A program made the translations under genes and the position numbers. Shown one piece after another: positions 23,046 to 31,365 of a stretch of 41,170 bases of DNA. How positions within the stretch are numbered: the first letter of the stretch is position 1; the number at the start of each line of letters is the position of its first letter. A model generated the notes under the pieces. It saw only the letters and a program-made list of their open reading frames with translations. It was not told where the DNA came from and did not search any database. Source of the DNA: a virus; IMG/VR virus record IMGVR_UViG_3300032087_005553, positions 1 to 41,170 of that record. One strand, given 5' to 3'.

Positions 23046-23627
23046 ATGGCAGGGCATTGTTACGACTTCAGAAGGGGTTACGAGATTACCCGAAAGCGTG
23101 GGAGGCATGAGACTGCTGAGCAGTTTCGTGCTTTCCAAGAATACCTTCGAATGGGTAAACGGAGCCTGGATGAAGTCGCAAAGAATGCAGGCAAACTGCC
23201 GACCACGATTCGGGCGTGGTCTAAAAATTACAACTGGGAATATCGAGCTGCTCAGTGGGACAAAGAGCAAGTAAAGCTGACCTTTAATAAGGCAGAAAAG
23301 CTCAGAGAAAAGACCCACAAGCGATCCATCATGGAGTTCAGGGATGCCAGTGAAAGGCAGGCCAGAATGATGATGGAGATTTCAGAAGACCTCCTAGAGG
23401 TCCTGATCAAAAGAGTGAAAGATGCATTAGCAAATGATGAGACTTTGCCTCTGTCGTTAGTCTCTGGCTTAATGAAGGCAACTGCAGCTTTGTCAGACCA
23501 GTCCAGGCAATCTTGGGCAGCCGCCTTGGGAGTTGAAGACATGCTCCAGATTGTTGAGCAAGAAATTGAAAAAGTAGAAATTCAAGAAGTTAATGAAGAC
23601 GACGATATAATAGAAATAGACGAATAA
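23046..23627 (+). CDS. terS: Terminase small subunit
   Basis: A 193-residue protein. Residues about 25-80 contain an HTH-like part (AFQEYLRMGKRSLDEVAKNAG, then LPTTIRAWSKNYNWEYRAAQ), where 'W..NWxxRAxxWD' is typical of phage small terminases. A long helical middle (MEFRDASERQARMMMEISEDL) and an acidic tail (EVNEDDDIIEIDE) follow, as in the oligomerisation and large-subunit-binding regions. It should bind the packaging site. The large subunit follows. Confidence 0.82.
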   Translation: MAGHCYDFRRGYEITRKRGRHETAEQFRAFQEYLRMGKRSLDEVAKNAGKLPTTIRAWSKNYNWEYRAAQWDKEQVKLTFNKAEKLREKTHKRSIMEFRDASERQARMMMEISEDLLEVLIKRVKDALANDETLPLSLVSGLMKATAALSDQSRQSWAAALGVEDMLQIVEQEIEKVEIQEVNEDDDIIEIDE

Positions 23628-23632
23628 AGTGC

Positions 23633-23878
23633 ATGGAAGACGACAAGATGAAGGTTTTTGAGGAACCTGACGGCACACTAGTTATCGAGTGGGAAGACGA
23701 CCACCCTTTCGCTGAAATCTTTGCAAGCTGGAAGGAAGAGGATTGGATTAATGCAATCCGCAGAGGCAATGAACTTCGTGAACTAGAAGAGAATGGCAAG
23801 CAAGCTGGGGAAGGATTACCTGAGGAGATCAGCCCAGAACCAGGGCATGCTGAAGACCCTCAGGGAGGCGAAGCTTAA
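23633..23878 (+). CDS. Small acidic protein overlapping terL
   Basis: An 81-residue acidic frame (MEDDKMKVFEEPDGTLVIEWE, then FAEIFASWKEEDWINAIRRGN). It starts just after the terS stop, and its last 86 bases overlap terL in another frame. Its order in the terminase operon supports it, but the C-terminal 28 residues run through coding sequence of terL, so its length is uncertain. Confidence 0.55.
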   Translation: MEDDKMKVFEEPDGTLVIEWEDDHPFAEIFASWKEEDWINAIRRGNELRELEENGKQAGEGLPEEISPEPGHAEDPQGGEA

Positions 23879-25316
23879 GCAAAGGGAGAAAGGAGAAAGG
23901 GTTCTCCTTCACAAATTTATTAAGGCGGTTTATCCGAACTACAAGTTCTACAAATTCCACGCTGTTCTAATCAAGGAACTGCAAAAGGTTATTGATGGAA
24001 CTTGTAATCGGTTAATTCTGCAAGTGCCACCTAGAACAGGCAAGAGCTTGCTTAGCTCTCAGTTATTGCCAGCCGCTTATCTTTTGGCTCATCCAGAAAG
24101 ATATGTTGGCATATCTTCTTACTCGGCGGAACTCAGCCAGGGATTTTCGCGAAAAGCTCGAGAGTTTTTCAAAGAAGCAGGCGGCCAGTTGGACCCGGCA
24201 TCTCAAGCTGTTAATGCGTGGGGCACCCAGGGTGGAGGCGGTCTATGGGCGGCAGGCGTCGGAGGCGCAATTACTGGTCGTTCAGGCCACCTTCTCATCA
24301 TCGATGACCCAGTCAAAAACCGGGAAGACGCTGAAAGCGGGCGCCTGATGGACAAACTCTGGGACTGGTATGCCTCAACTTTATATACTCGCCTTGAGCC
24401 AGAAGTCGGTGCGATTGTAGTCATTCAGACTCGCTGGTCAGAGAACGACATGATCGGCCAGTTAATTGACAGCGAAGAAAACGTTAGTGAAAAGGGTCGA
24501 GAGAATTGGACCATTGTCGATCTACCGGCTCTTTACGAAGACAAAGGAAGCAGGCCTAATCTTCCAGCCCATTGCCATGTCATAGAAGATTGGAGAGAAG
24601 AAGAAGGTAAAGCTCTTTGCCCTCAAAGGTATGACGAAGAAGATTACGAAAGAATTAGAGAAGCCATCGGTGCTAGAGAGTTCGCCTCTCTTTACCAACA
24701 GCGACCTGCTCCGATCGGGGGCAACATGTTCAATCCTGACTGGTGGCAGTACTACGAACATGACACAGTAATTCCTGATTTTGACCGCGTCATGCTTTCG
24801 GTTGACTGTACGTTTACTGATGCTAATACGAGTGACTTTGTCGTAGGAGCTGTTGTAGGACAGGCTGGTAATAGTTTTTATCTGTTGGATTTATTCAGGG
24901 AAAAAACTGACGTCATCGGAACAATGGCCATGATGTCTCGGATGTACAAACGTCATATCCTAGATGGAACGATCATTGAGCTGGCTGCAAGTGGATACGC
25001 TGTGTATCAGATGGCAAAGAAGAAAGTCCCTGGACTTATAGGCTTCAAGCCAGAAAAAAGCAAAGAGGCGAGAGCATCTGGCATTGTTCCAGTTGTGGAA
25101 GCTGGAAATGTTTACCTACCTGTCAGTGCGCCATGGCTTGATGCGTTTATCTCAGAATTTAGCTTATTTCCGGCTTCCAAAAATGACGACCAGGTCGATG
25201 CATTGACAATGGCTATTAACTATTGCCTTCAAAGGACGGCTCCTAGAATTACTCAGGTGACGTGGGGTCGAGGCGTCAAAGCCATTGATCCGGCTGGGAT
25301 TAACACAATTTGGTGA
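23793..25316 (+). CDS. terL: Terminase large subunit
   Basis: A 507-residue packaging motor. The ATPase has Walker A LQVPPRTGKSLL (K84), Walker B LLIIDDPVK (D171-D172), and coupling motif-like IVVIQTRWSENDMIG. The nuclease domain starts with MLSVDCTF (D338) and ends with NDDQVDALT (D465, D466, D469), the RNase H-type acidic residues. It uses ATP to pump DNA into the prohead and cuts concatemers. Start ATG at 23793 (ATGGC context) overlaps the small acidic gene. Confidence 0.93.
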   Translation: MASKLGKDYLRRSAQNQGMLKTLREAKLKQREKGERVLLHKFIKAVYPNYKFYKFHAVLIKELQKVIDGTCNRLILQVPPRTGKSLLSSQLLPAAYLLAHPERYVGISSYSAELSQGFSRKAREFFKEAGGQLDPASQAVNAWGTQGGGGLWAAGVGGAITGRSGHLLIIDDPVKNREDAESGRLMDKLWDWYASTLYTRLEPEVGAIVVIQTRWSENDMIGQLIDSEENVSEKGRENWTIVDLPALYEDKGSRPNLPAHCHVIEDWREEEGKALCPQRYDEEDYERIREAIGAREFASLYQQRPAPIGGNMFNPDWWQYYEHDTVIPDFDRVMLSVDCTFTDANTSDFVVGAVVGQAGNSFYLLDLFREKTDVIGTMAMMSRMYKRHILDGTIIELAASGYAVYQMAKKKVPGLIGFKPEKSKEARASGIVPVVEAGNVYLPVSAPWLDAFISEFSLFPASKNDDQVDALTMAINYCLQRTAPRITQVTWGRGVKAIDPAGINTIW

Positions 25317-25340
25317 TAGACTTTACAAAAGAGAAGTGCA

Positions 25341-25985
25341 ATGGCAAGAAAAACTAAGCAGTTTAAAATGAGCAAAGAGCAGCAAGACCTCGCTGCTGAG
25401 AACATCAATCTCGCTAGACGAGAAGCGTGGCGACTGCAGAGAACAACTGATATCGACTACTCAATTCTTGAGGGTGCAGCTTTTGAAGGGCTATGCAAAG
25501 CCGCATACCGATACGACCCCTCTTCTGGCTACAAGTTTTCAAGCCTTGCGGTCCCGACAATCAGAGGGGAGCTTCTGCATTGGATTCGCGACAAAACGTA
25601 TGCCGTGAGACTTACTCATCGGATGAGAGAAACTTGGATCAAAGGCAGAAAATATATCTACAAAGGATTTTCTGATAAGGATATTGCCGATAAGCTTGGC
25701 ATTACTCAAGACGAGTGGCAAGAGATTAAAGGCGTCTGCTCTGGTCCTCCTTTGGAGCTAAATGACCAGGCAAGCCCGACGGAGTCACTCGAGCCAGAAG
25801 AGCTTGACTTTGCTTTGGAATACGAGAATCTTGCCGAGTATTGCTACAACCAGTTGAGCGCTCAAGATCAAAAGATTTTGGCTAATTATATGTTGGGGAC
25901 GAGCAATAAGATTCCCTTTACCCAGATAAGAGCCATGATCAACCTTCAGGAAGACTTAACAACTGATTTTCCTTCATACGAATAA
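25341..25985 (+). CDS. Second sigma-70-like protein
   Basis: A 214-residue protein. Residues about 20-100 fit sigma region 2: ENINLARREAWRLQRTTDIDY, then AAFEGLCKAAYRYDPSSGYKF, SSLAVPTIRGELLHWIRDK and TYAVRLTHRM, in the order of region 2.1-2.4 and start of region 3. A central HTH (FSDKDIADKLGITQDEWQEI) resembles region 3. The C-terminus is acidic, without an obvious region 4. It resembles short phage sigma factors such as late-transcription regulators. RBS-like AAAAGAGAAG precedes it. Confidence 0.75.
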   Translation: MARKTKQFKMSKEQQDLAAENINLARREAWRLQRTTDIDYSILEGAAFEGLCKAAYRYDPSSGYKFSSLAVPTIRGELLHWIRDKTYAVRLTHRMRETWIKGRKYIYKGFSDKDIADKLGITQDEWQEIKGVCSGPPLELNDQASPTESLEPEELDFALEYENLAEYCYNQLSAQDQKILANYMLGTSNKIPFTQIRAMINLQEDLTTDFPSYE

Positions 25986-26014
25986 AATCAAAAGCAATCA
26001 GACAAAAGCGTAAT

Positions 26015-27598
26015 ATGAGAGTTTCCAGGCAAACTCTTGAGAAAATTAAAAGCGTATCTATTTCTGACGTTATTGCCAGAGACGGATCTCACTTGAAGAA
26101 GGTTGGCCGAGAGTTCGTTACTCATTGTGTTTGGCATGATGACAAAAATCCGTCTCTAACAATTTCGGACGACAAGGGCTTCCTGTTCTGCCACGTCTGT
26201 CGTGAAGGGGGAGACATTATTTCCTATTTCCAGCACAAGTATGGCCTAGCGTTTTCTGAGGCCTGTGAAAGGGTTGCTGCTACATCAGGAATACAAGTCG
26301 AATACGACGACGACAACTCTCCAGAGTCGATCAGGAGAAGGCAAGAATACGATCGCATGCTGGAAGGCGTCAAGAAGCGACAAGAGACGTATAGAGCAAG
26401 CCTAAGAGAGCCCAGAAACAGAAGGGTTATCGATTTTATTATCAAGAGAGGTATTGCGGCGGAAACTTCTAAATATTTTGGCCTGGGTTTCGATGTAAGG
26501 GAAAACAGGCTAACGATTCCTATTCAGGATCATAGAGGTAGAATCGTCGGGTTCACAGGTAGAGCTTTAGGTGATACCAAGCCGAAATATAAGAACACAG
26601 AGAACAACCTGATATTTAACAAGTCAGACATTGTATTTAATGAATACAATTCGCTAAAAGGAATCAGGGAAGCTGGTGAGTGCGTTTTTGTTGAAGGTCA
26701 TATTGATGTTATCGCGATGCATCAAGCTGGCATTCCGAACTGTGTTGCCCTCCAGGGAACAGCAACTCCTGAGCTATCTGTATTGAAAAGGCTTGCGAAA
26801 AGGACTCAAAACTTTGTCTTGTGCATGGATAGCGACGCCGGAGGAGAGGCAGCGATAGGACTGTTTCTTGAAAAGGCTCAAGTACTTGCTTTAAAGTCTG
26901 AGGTAAATATTAAAATTGCGAGCATCCCTCAGGGAAAAGATCCAGACGAAGCAATATCTCTGGGGGTTGACATGAAAAAGGTTATTGCCAACGCAATACC
27001 TTGGATTGACTGGATTCTTGACAAATGGCTCAAGACTTTAGATTTTAGTGATACGACAAAGGTCGGCCAGGTCGAACACTTAATCAAGGATCTGATCAGC
27101 AAGATTGAAAGCACTGCATTACGTGCTCACTACTTTGACAAAGCGGCTACTCGCTTGGCTCAAAACAAGCAAGAGTTAGCTGTTGAGATATTCAGAAATC
27201 TGCAGAAAGGTTCGAGTAAGTCGACTTCAGCTCATAAAACATGGCTTCGACCAGGACTCTTTTGGACTAGAACTAAGGCAGAAAGAAGCCTTATCAGACT
27301 TTATATCCATTCACCTCTCCTGCGGCCTTACTGTGCTCCATTGATGGCCAAGCTCATAACGCCAGAAATCAAATGGCTTTGGGAAAGAGTTCTAGAGCTT
27401 GAGCAATACTGTGACAAGGATTTCACGCCTCACGAGATCATGGCGATCTTGGCGATTAGCGACCCTAACCATGTCGAGAAATTGAGGCCGTTAGCCTCTC
27501 CTACGATCAAGCTCGTAGACACCCCTGAAGTGTTGGCACATATTGAAGATGTGATGCTTGCTGAGCTTGAAACAAACGAACAGGGTATCCTAACGTAA
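26015..27598 (+). CDS. DnaG-type DNA primase
   Basis: A 527-residue primase. The zinc finger of CHC2 type is C38-x2-H41 ... C59-x2-C62 (HCVWHDDKNPSLTI, FLFCHVCREGGD). The TOPRIM domain has E227 in CVFVEGHIDVIAMHQAG and D272-S-D274 in VLCMDSDAGGEAA, plus a KDPDEAI segment. The C-terminal ~180 residues are helical and divergent. It makes RNA primers for the helicase encoded on the opposite strand. A short intergenic gap (about 30 bases) separates it from the sigma-like gene. Confidence 0.9.
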   Translation: MRVSRQTLEKIKSVSISDVIARDGSHLKKVGREFVTHCVWHDDKNPSLTISDDKGFLFCHVCREGGDIISYFQHKYGLAFSEACERVAATSGIQVEYDDDNSPESIRRRQEYDRMLEGVKKRQETYRASLREPRNRRVIDFIIKRGIAAETSKYFGLGFDVRENRLTIPIQDHRGRIVGFTGRALGDTKPKYKNTENNLIFNKSDIVFNEYNSLKGIREAGECVFVEGHIDVIAMHQAGIPNCVALQGTATPELSVLKRLAKRTQNFVLCMDSDAGGEAAIGLFLEKAQVLALKSEVNIKIASIPQGKDPDEAISLGVDMKKVIANAIPWIDWILDKWLKTLDFSDTTKVGQVEHLIKDLISKIESTALRAHYFDKAATRLAQNKQELAVEIFRNLQKGSSKSTSAHKTWLRPGLFWTRTKAERSLIRLYIHSPLLRPYCAPLMAKLITPEIKWLWERVLELEQYCDKDFTPHEIMAILAISDPNHVEKLRPLASPTIKLVDTPEVLAHIEDVMLAELETNEQGILT

Positions 27599-27613
27599 AA
27601 AATGGAGGCCACC

Positions 27614-27841
27614 ATGGAGTCAATGATTATTCCTTTGCTCCTGTGGATGGTTATCATTGCTTTTCCTGAAGAGACAATAGGAGCGCTAGACGAAGCTGAA
27701 CTCAGGATCAGACTGTTCTATTTGAACTGCGTTCTGTTTGTTAGGTCATATATTGTTTACGTTAAACTGAAAAGAGGATTCGCGAAAGCAAACCTTCCGA
27801 TCCCTCCTTTCCGTTTCACTCCTATTCAAGACAGAAAGTAA
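27614..27841 (+). CDS. Small membrane protein after the primase
   Basis: 75 residues starting at ATG 27614, chosen because GGAGG lies five bases upstream. It has one N-terminal hydrophobic segment (SMIIPLLLWMVIIAF, about 2-16) and a second aromatic segment (LFYLNCVLFVRSYIVYV), then a basic, proline-rich tail. It is probably an inner-membrane protein. No family recognised. The stop overlaps the next ATG (TAATG). Confidence 0.6.
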   Translation: MESMIIPLLLWMVIIAFPEETIGALDEAELRIRLFYLNCVLFVRSYIVYVKLKRGFAKANLPIPPFRFTPIQDRK

Positions 27842-27984
27842 TGTACAAGAAGATTGACTTTCAAAGTGGCCCCCCGAAACGGACTCGGATTGGCGACGGA
27901 AAGAGGGTGCGCACTAATCATAACCAAGGCCGGACGAAAGGTAGCCCTAGTCAAAAGCCTTATCGAGGGCAAGGTAAACGATGA
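27841..27984 (+). CDS. Very small basic protein
   Basis: A 47-residue basic frame: MYKKIDFQSGPPKRTRIGDG, ending KPYRGQGKR. It overlaps the previous stop (TAATG) and the next start (ATGA), typical of a real gene in a packed operon. The 'PPKRTRIGDGxR ... YRGQGKR' form recalls short basic proteins in cyanophage genomes. Function unknown, possibly RNA or DNA binding. Confidence 0.55.
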   Translation: MYKKIDFQSGPPKRTRIGDGKRVRTNHNQGRTKGSPSQKPYRGQGKR

Positions 27985-28286
27985 CAGAAGACGGCAGCAA
28001 CGAAGTCAATGCCGCAATTTATGCAGCTTTGTGCCTCATGGAAGAGGGTGAGATCGCCAAGGCGGTGGTATTCCTTTATACCATTCGCCAAAGGTCTCAT
28101 CGTCTTTGGCTGACAATCAGGGAATTACTTCTTAAACATGCTCAAAGCCATGGAAAACTCTTGTGTGTGGCAACCATCGTTGAAGCCGCTGGGAAGGACA
28201 CACTAGGTGAGTCTTTCCACCTTGTACCTGGACTACAGAGTGCTTACGCAAGATATGAAAATGAAAGAAATAATCCGCAAGCCTAG
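27981..28286 (+). CDS. Small helical protein
   Basis: A 101-residue helical protein (EVNAAIYAALCLMEEGEIAKA, then AVVFLYTIRQRSHRLWLTIRE and IVEAAGKDTLGESFHL). It overlaps the previous gene by 4 bases (ATGA). It is followed by a small Cys-rich frame overlapping its end. No family recognised. Confidence 0.6.
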   Translation: MTEDGSNEVNAAIYAALCLMEEGEIAKAVVFLYTIRQRSHRLWLTIRELLLKHAQSHGKLLCVATIVEAAGKDTLGESFHLVPGLQSAYARYENERNNPQA

Positions 28287-28395
28287 GCCGAACCCTAGCG
28301 AGGCAAGAGCCAGAGAAGAGAGGAAGAGACAAGAGTTCTGGGACAACTTCTGCAAGGACAGAAGCTGTACAGAATGTCGTGTCTACGACTGTTGA
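28255..28395 (+). CDS. Small Cys-containing protein
   Basis: 46 residues from ATG 28255 (a longer frame from 28207 runs through the previous gene). It is helical and basic (EIIRKPRPNPSEARAREERKR) with a C-terminal CKDRSCTECRVYDC that could bind zinc. Its last bases overlap the -35-like TTGACA of the next promoter region. Support is modest. Confidence 0.45.
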   Translation: MKMKEIIRKPRPNPSEARAREERKRQEFWDNFCKDRSCTECRVYDC

Positions 28396-28419
28396 CAACT
28401 GGATTTTCCCGGTAAACTG
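28392..28419 (+). promoter_or_regulatory. Promoter-like region before the RNR gene
   Basis: TTGACA (28392-28397) and a weak -10 TAAACT (28413-28418, 15-bp spacing) lie in an upstream element TTTTCCCGGTAAACTG (28404-28419), found almost identically at 33692-33707. Both copies end 21-22 bases before the next start codon. The shared element suggests a phage promoter motif rather than coincidence. Confidence 0.5.
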
Positions 28420-28439
28420 TATTCACCGACCACAGGTGA

Positions 28440-30773
28440 ATGGCAGAGTTTTCGCAGTCAGCTCCTTGCGCTGAAGCAGTTTTTTATCGCACTTATAGCA
28501 GAAGAAAGCAGAACGGCAACCGCGAGTCGTTCCGAGAAGCTATGACCAGATGTGTAGAGGCAATCTCTACTACTGGCTCTTTTACCGAAGAAGAAAAAGC
28601 ACTCGTTACTGAGCAAGCCTTAGGCCAAAATTGCTTTCCTTCTGGGCGAGCTTTCTGGGTCGCCGGGACTGATTGGGCCGAAAGCGGCAGCAACTTTAGC
28701 GGTTGGTATAACTGCACCAGCACCCGTGTTGAAGATTTCGAAAGCTTCCAGCTTATTATGGAGCTGGCCATGATGGGCTCTGGTACTGGCGCGATGCTGG
28801 AACCTAAGTTTGTCGACAAGCTTCCTGGAATCAAGAACAAAGTAAACATTATTTCGTTCTCAGAGCTCGGTACTGTTCCGGCAAAAGCTAGAAAAGGCAC
28901 CACTGAGGTCATTGATTCTGAGGACGGCTCTGGAACGACTGTTGTCGTAGGTGACAGCCGTCTTGGCTGGGTTGAAGCCTATAGAGCCATCCTGGAGATG
29001 AGTGCTTTAGGTGAGGATGTAAATGTTGTCATTGACCTGAGCAACGTTCGACCTGCCGGGGAGCCTTTGAAAGGTTTCGGCGGAACATCTAACCCGATCA
29101 AGCTCAAAGAGATGTTTGAGAAGGTTGCCGCTCTTGTTAATGGAGCGGTTGGCCGGAAATTAACTCCTCTCGAGTGCTGCCTTTTGATTGACGAAGCTTC
29201 GGCCTGTGTCGTAGCTGGCAATATCCGTCGCAGCGCTGGTATGCGTCAATTCGCCTTTGATGACGAAGAGTCGGTCAACTCGAAGTCTGGCCTGTACACC
29301 CAAGATGAAAATGGCAACTGGAAGGTTGACAGCAAGAAGGAAGCCCTCCGAATGGCTAACCACACTTCTTGTTACCACCACAAACCAACTCAAGAGGAGA
29401 TCAAGGATTCAATCACGAAGCAGTTTTACTCCGGCGAGGGAGCTATTCAATACGTTCCCCAGAGTCTTCTGAGAGCAAACTGCGACATCCTTGACACGAA
29501 AACAAAGAAGAAAAAGTTTCTAAAGGAATATGAGAAGGGTCCTGACTTCGGCGAAGCTTACCTTGTTCAGATCCACTATGCCACGACCGGCGAGGTGATG
29601 TCTAAACGTGAGTCAACTCACCGAATCAATCGATATGGACTGAATCCTTGTGGTGAAATCATCGGCACTGACTTCCACTGCAACCTGGCGGAAATTCATC
29701 TAAACACCATTGATCCTCAGGACTACGAGGCTCAGGACAAAGCCTTCAAGGCTGGAGCGCTGCAGGTGTCTGCATTGCTGCATCACGTCTTCAAAGATGA
29801 GCGCTATCAGTACAGTCGATCTATTGATCCGATCGTTGGAGTCAGTTTCACCGGCTTCTTCGATTTCCTGGTCCACGCTTTTGGCCAGGCATGGCTGGAG
29901 TGGATGATGGCTGGGCGGCCTGAGACTCAAGCGGGTCGCAAGTTCCTGAGGGCTGAAAAAGCGTACTTGTCTCGGTGGAGCAAAGTTGTCAGAGAGACTA
30001 TCTCTGAATATTGCGAGCGGCATGGCCTGCGGGCTCCGAATCGCATGACGACAGTACAACCTGCTGGTACGAAGTCGCTGCTCACTGGAGCTTCCTCTGG
30101 CTGGCATCCACCAAAGGCACAGCGATTCATTCGCCGAATCACCTTCGGTAAGGGTGATCCTCTTGTCTCAGCCCTGAGAGATTGGGGGTACAGCGTCATT
30201 CCGGCACAATCAGCCAAGGATGAAGAAGGCAACCTTCTGAATGACGTCACCGACGAAAGAGTTCAAGAGGTTCTTGTCGAAATTCCTGTTGAGGTTAGCT
30301 GGGCAAATCTTCCTGGTTGCGACAAGTTTGACTTAAGTAAGCTCCCTGCAAAAGCTCAGTGGGGCCTGTACATGCAAGTCCAGCAGCACTATACGGATCA
30401 CAATACTTCTGCTACTATTGAGTTCCGTGAAGATGAGATTGATTTCCTTTCTGAAGCGATCTATGAATCGATTACCGAGGATACTGGTTACATCTCTGCT
30501 GCTCTTCTCGCTCGATTTGATGCAAATGCAACCTTCCCAAGGCTCCCATTTGAGCCTATTGATAAGGCGACATTTGATCGCTGGAACAATTTAGGTGTCT
30601 CGTATCGATCAGCTCTTCCCGTTATTTTCGAAAAACCGGAAGTAAGCTTCCTTGAAGTATTGGGCAAGTACGACACCCCCGATTACGAACTGAAGGGTGC
30701 TGCTGGCTGCGACTCGGACAAATGCCTGAGCGAAGCCTCTAAGGATTCTGACCAAGCCGGACAAAAAATCTGA
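28440..30773 (+). CDS. nrdJ: Class II (adenosylcobalamin-dependent) ribonucleotide reductase
   Basis: A 777-residue single-chain RNR. The active-site sequence NPCGEI places the thiyl Cys at C404 and the glutamate at E406 (N402 also present). The redox pair is C92 (WYNCTS) and C414 (FHCNLAEIH). The C-terminal CDSDKC pair (CxxxxC) would receive electrons from thioredoxin. There is no tyrosyl-radical or glycyl-radical partner gene nearby, which agrees with a cobalamin enzyme of the monomeric type. It reduces nucleotides to deoxynucleotides for phage DNA synthesis. dCTP deaminase follows one base later. Confidence 0.92.
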   Translation: MAEFSQSAPCAEAVFYRTYSRRKQNGNRESFREAMTRCVEAISTTGSFTEEEKALVTEQALGQNCFPSGRAFWVAGTDWAESGSNFSGWYNCTSTRVEDFESFQLIMELAMMGSGTGAMLEPKFVDKLPGIKNKVNIISFSELGTVPAKARKGTTEVIDSEDGSGTTVVVGDSRLGWVEAYRAILEMSALGEDVNVVIDLSNVRPAGEPLKGFGGTSNPIKLKEMFEKVAALVNGAVGRKLTPLECCLLIDEASACVVAGNIRRSAGMRQFAFDDEESVNSKSGLYTQDENGNWKVDSKKEALRMANHTSCYHHKPTQEEIKDSITKQFYSGEGAIQYVPQSLLRANCDILDTKTKKKKFLKEYEKGPDFGEAYLVQIHYATTGEVMSKRESTHRINRYGLNPCGEIIGTDFHCNLAEIHLNTIDPQDYEAQDKAFKAGALQVSALLHHVFKDERYQYSRSIDPIVGVSFTGFFDFLVHAFGQAWLEWMMAGRPETQAGRKFLRAEKAYLSRWSKVVRETISEYCERHGLRAPNRMTTVQPAGTKSLLTGASSGWHPPKAQRFIRRITFGKGDPLVSALRDWGYSVIPAQSAKDEEGNLLNDVTDERVQEVLVEIPVEVSWANLPGCDKFDLSKLPAKAQWGLYMQVQQHYTDHNTSATIEFREDEIDFLSEAIYESITEDTGYISAALLARFDANATFPRLPFEPIDKATFDRWNNLGVSYRSALPVIFEKPEVSFLEVLGKYDTPDYELKGAAGCDSDKCLSEASKDSDQAGQKI

Positions 30774-30774
30774 A

Positions 30775-31299
30775 ATGAGCAATCTCGTTGATTTTCAAAT
30801 TCGAAATCTGTGCAGGGAAGTAGGGCTCGTTGAGCCCTATGAATCCGAGCTCATTAACCCAGCGTCAATTGACGTGACTCTGGGTAATGTCATTCAAGCC
30901 GAGGGTCGCATTTGCGGCCCTGAGGCCCTTCGTACTCGATGGATCAGACATGAACTCAAAGATGACGATGAGTTCATCTTGACCCCAGGCGCATTCATCC
31001 TTGCTCACACCAGGGAATTTGTTCGCATCCCTAATAACCTCGAGGCAAACTTTCAACTGAAAAGCAGCCGTGGGCGCGAAGGTCTGAATCATCTCCTCGC
31101 TGGCTACATCGATCCTGGCTTCCATGGCCAAATAACCTTGGAGCTAGAAAACGTCAATCAACGCCATAACATCATCCTGAAACCTGGGATGCGTATTGGG
31201 CAATTACGGTTTGGCCAATTGAGGGAAATCCCTATGAGGGGATATGCAGTTACTGGCCGCTACATGGGCGATTTAGGCGCAGTGCCATCTAAGGGTTAA
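30775..31299 (+). CDS. dcd: dCTP deaminase
   Basis: A 174-residue Dcd/dUTPase-family protein. The signature is KSSRGREG (S97, S98, R101) then GYIDPGFHGQITLELEN, with catalytic-type E123, and IGQLRFGQL in the C-terminus. It converts dCTP to dUTP; family variants also carry dUTPase activity. Coupled to the RNR (start one base after its stop), it would feed ThyX with dUMP after pyrophosphate removal. Confidence 0.9.
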   Translation: MSNLVDFQIRNLCREVGLVEPYESELINPASIDVTLGNVIQAEGRICGPEALRTRWIRHELKDDDEFILTPGAFILAHTREFVRIPNNLEANFQLKSSRGREGLNHLLAGYIDPGFHGQITLELENVNQRHNIILKPGMRIGQLRFGQLREIPMRGYAVTGRYMGDLGAVPSKG

Positions 31300-31365
31300 G
31301 GAAGACTAACAGGAGTCGTGTGATACGACCCTTTATGCCGAGAAGGCCACTTCGCTGAGAGAGCA

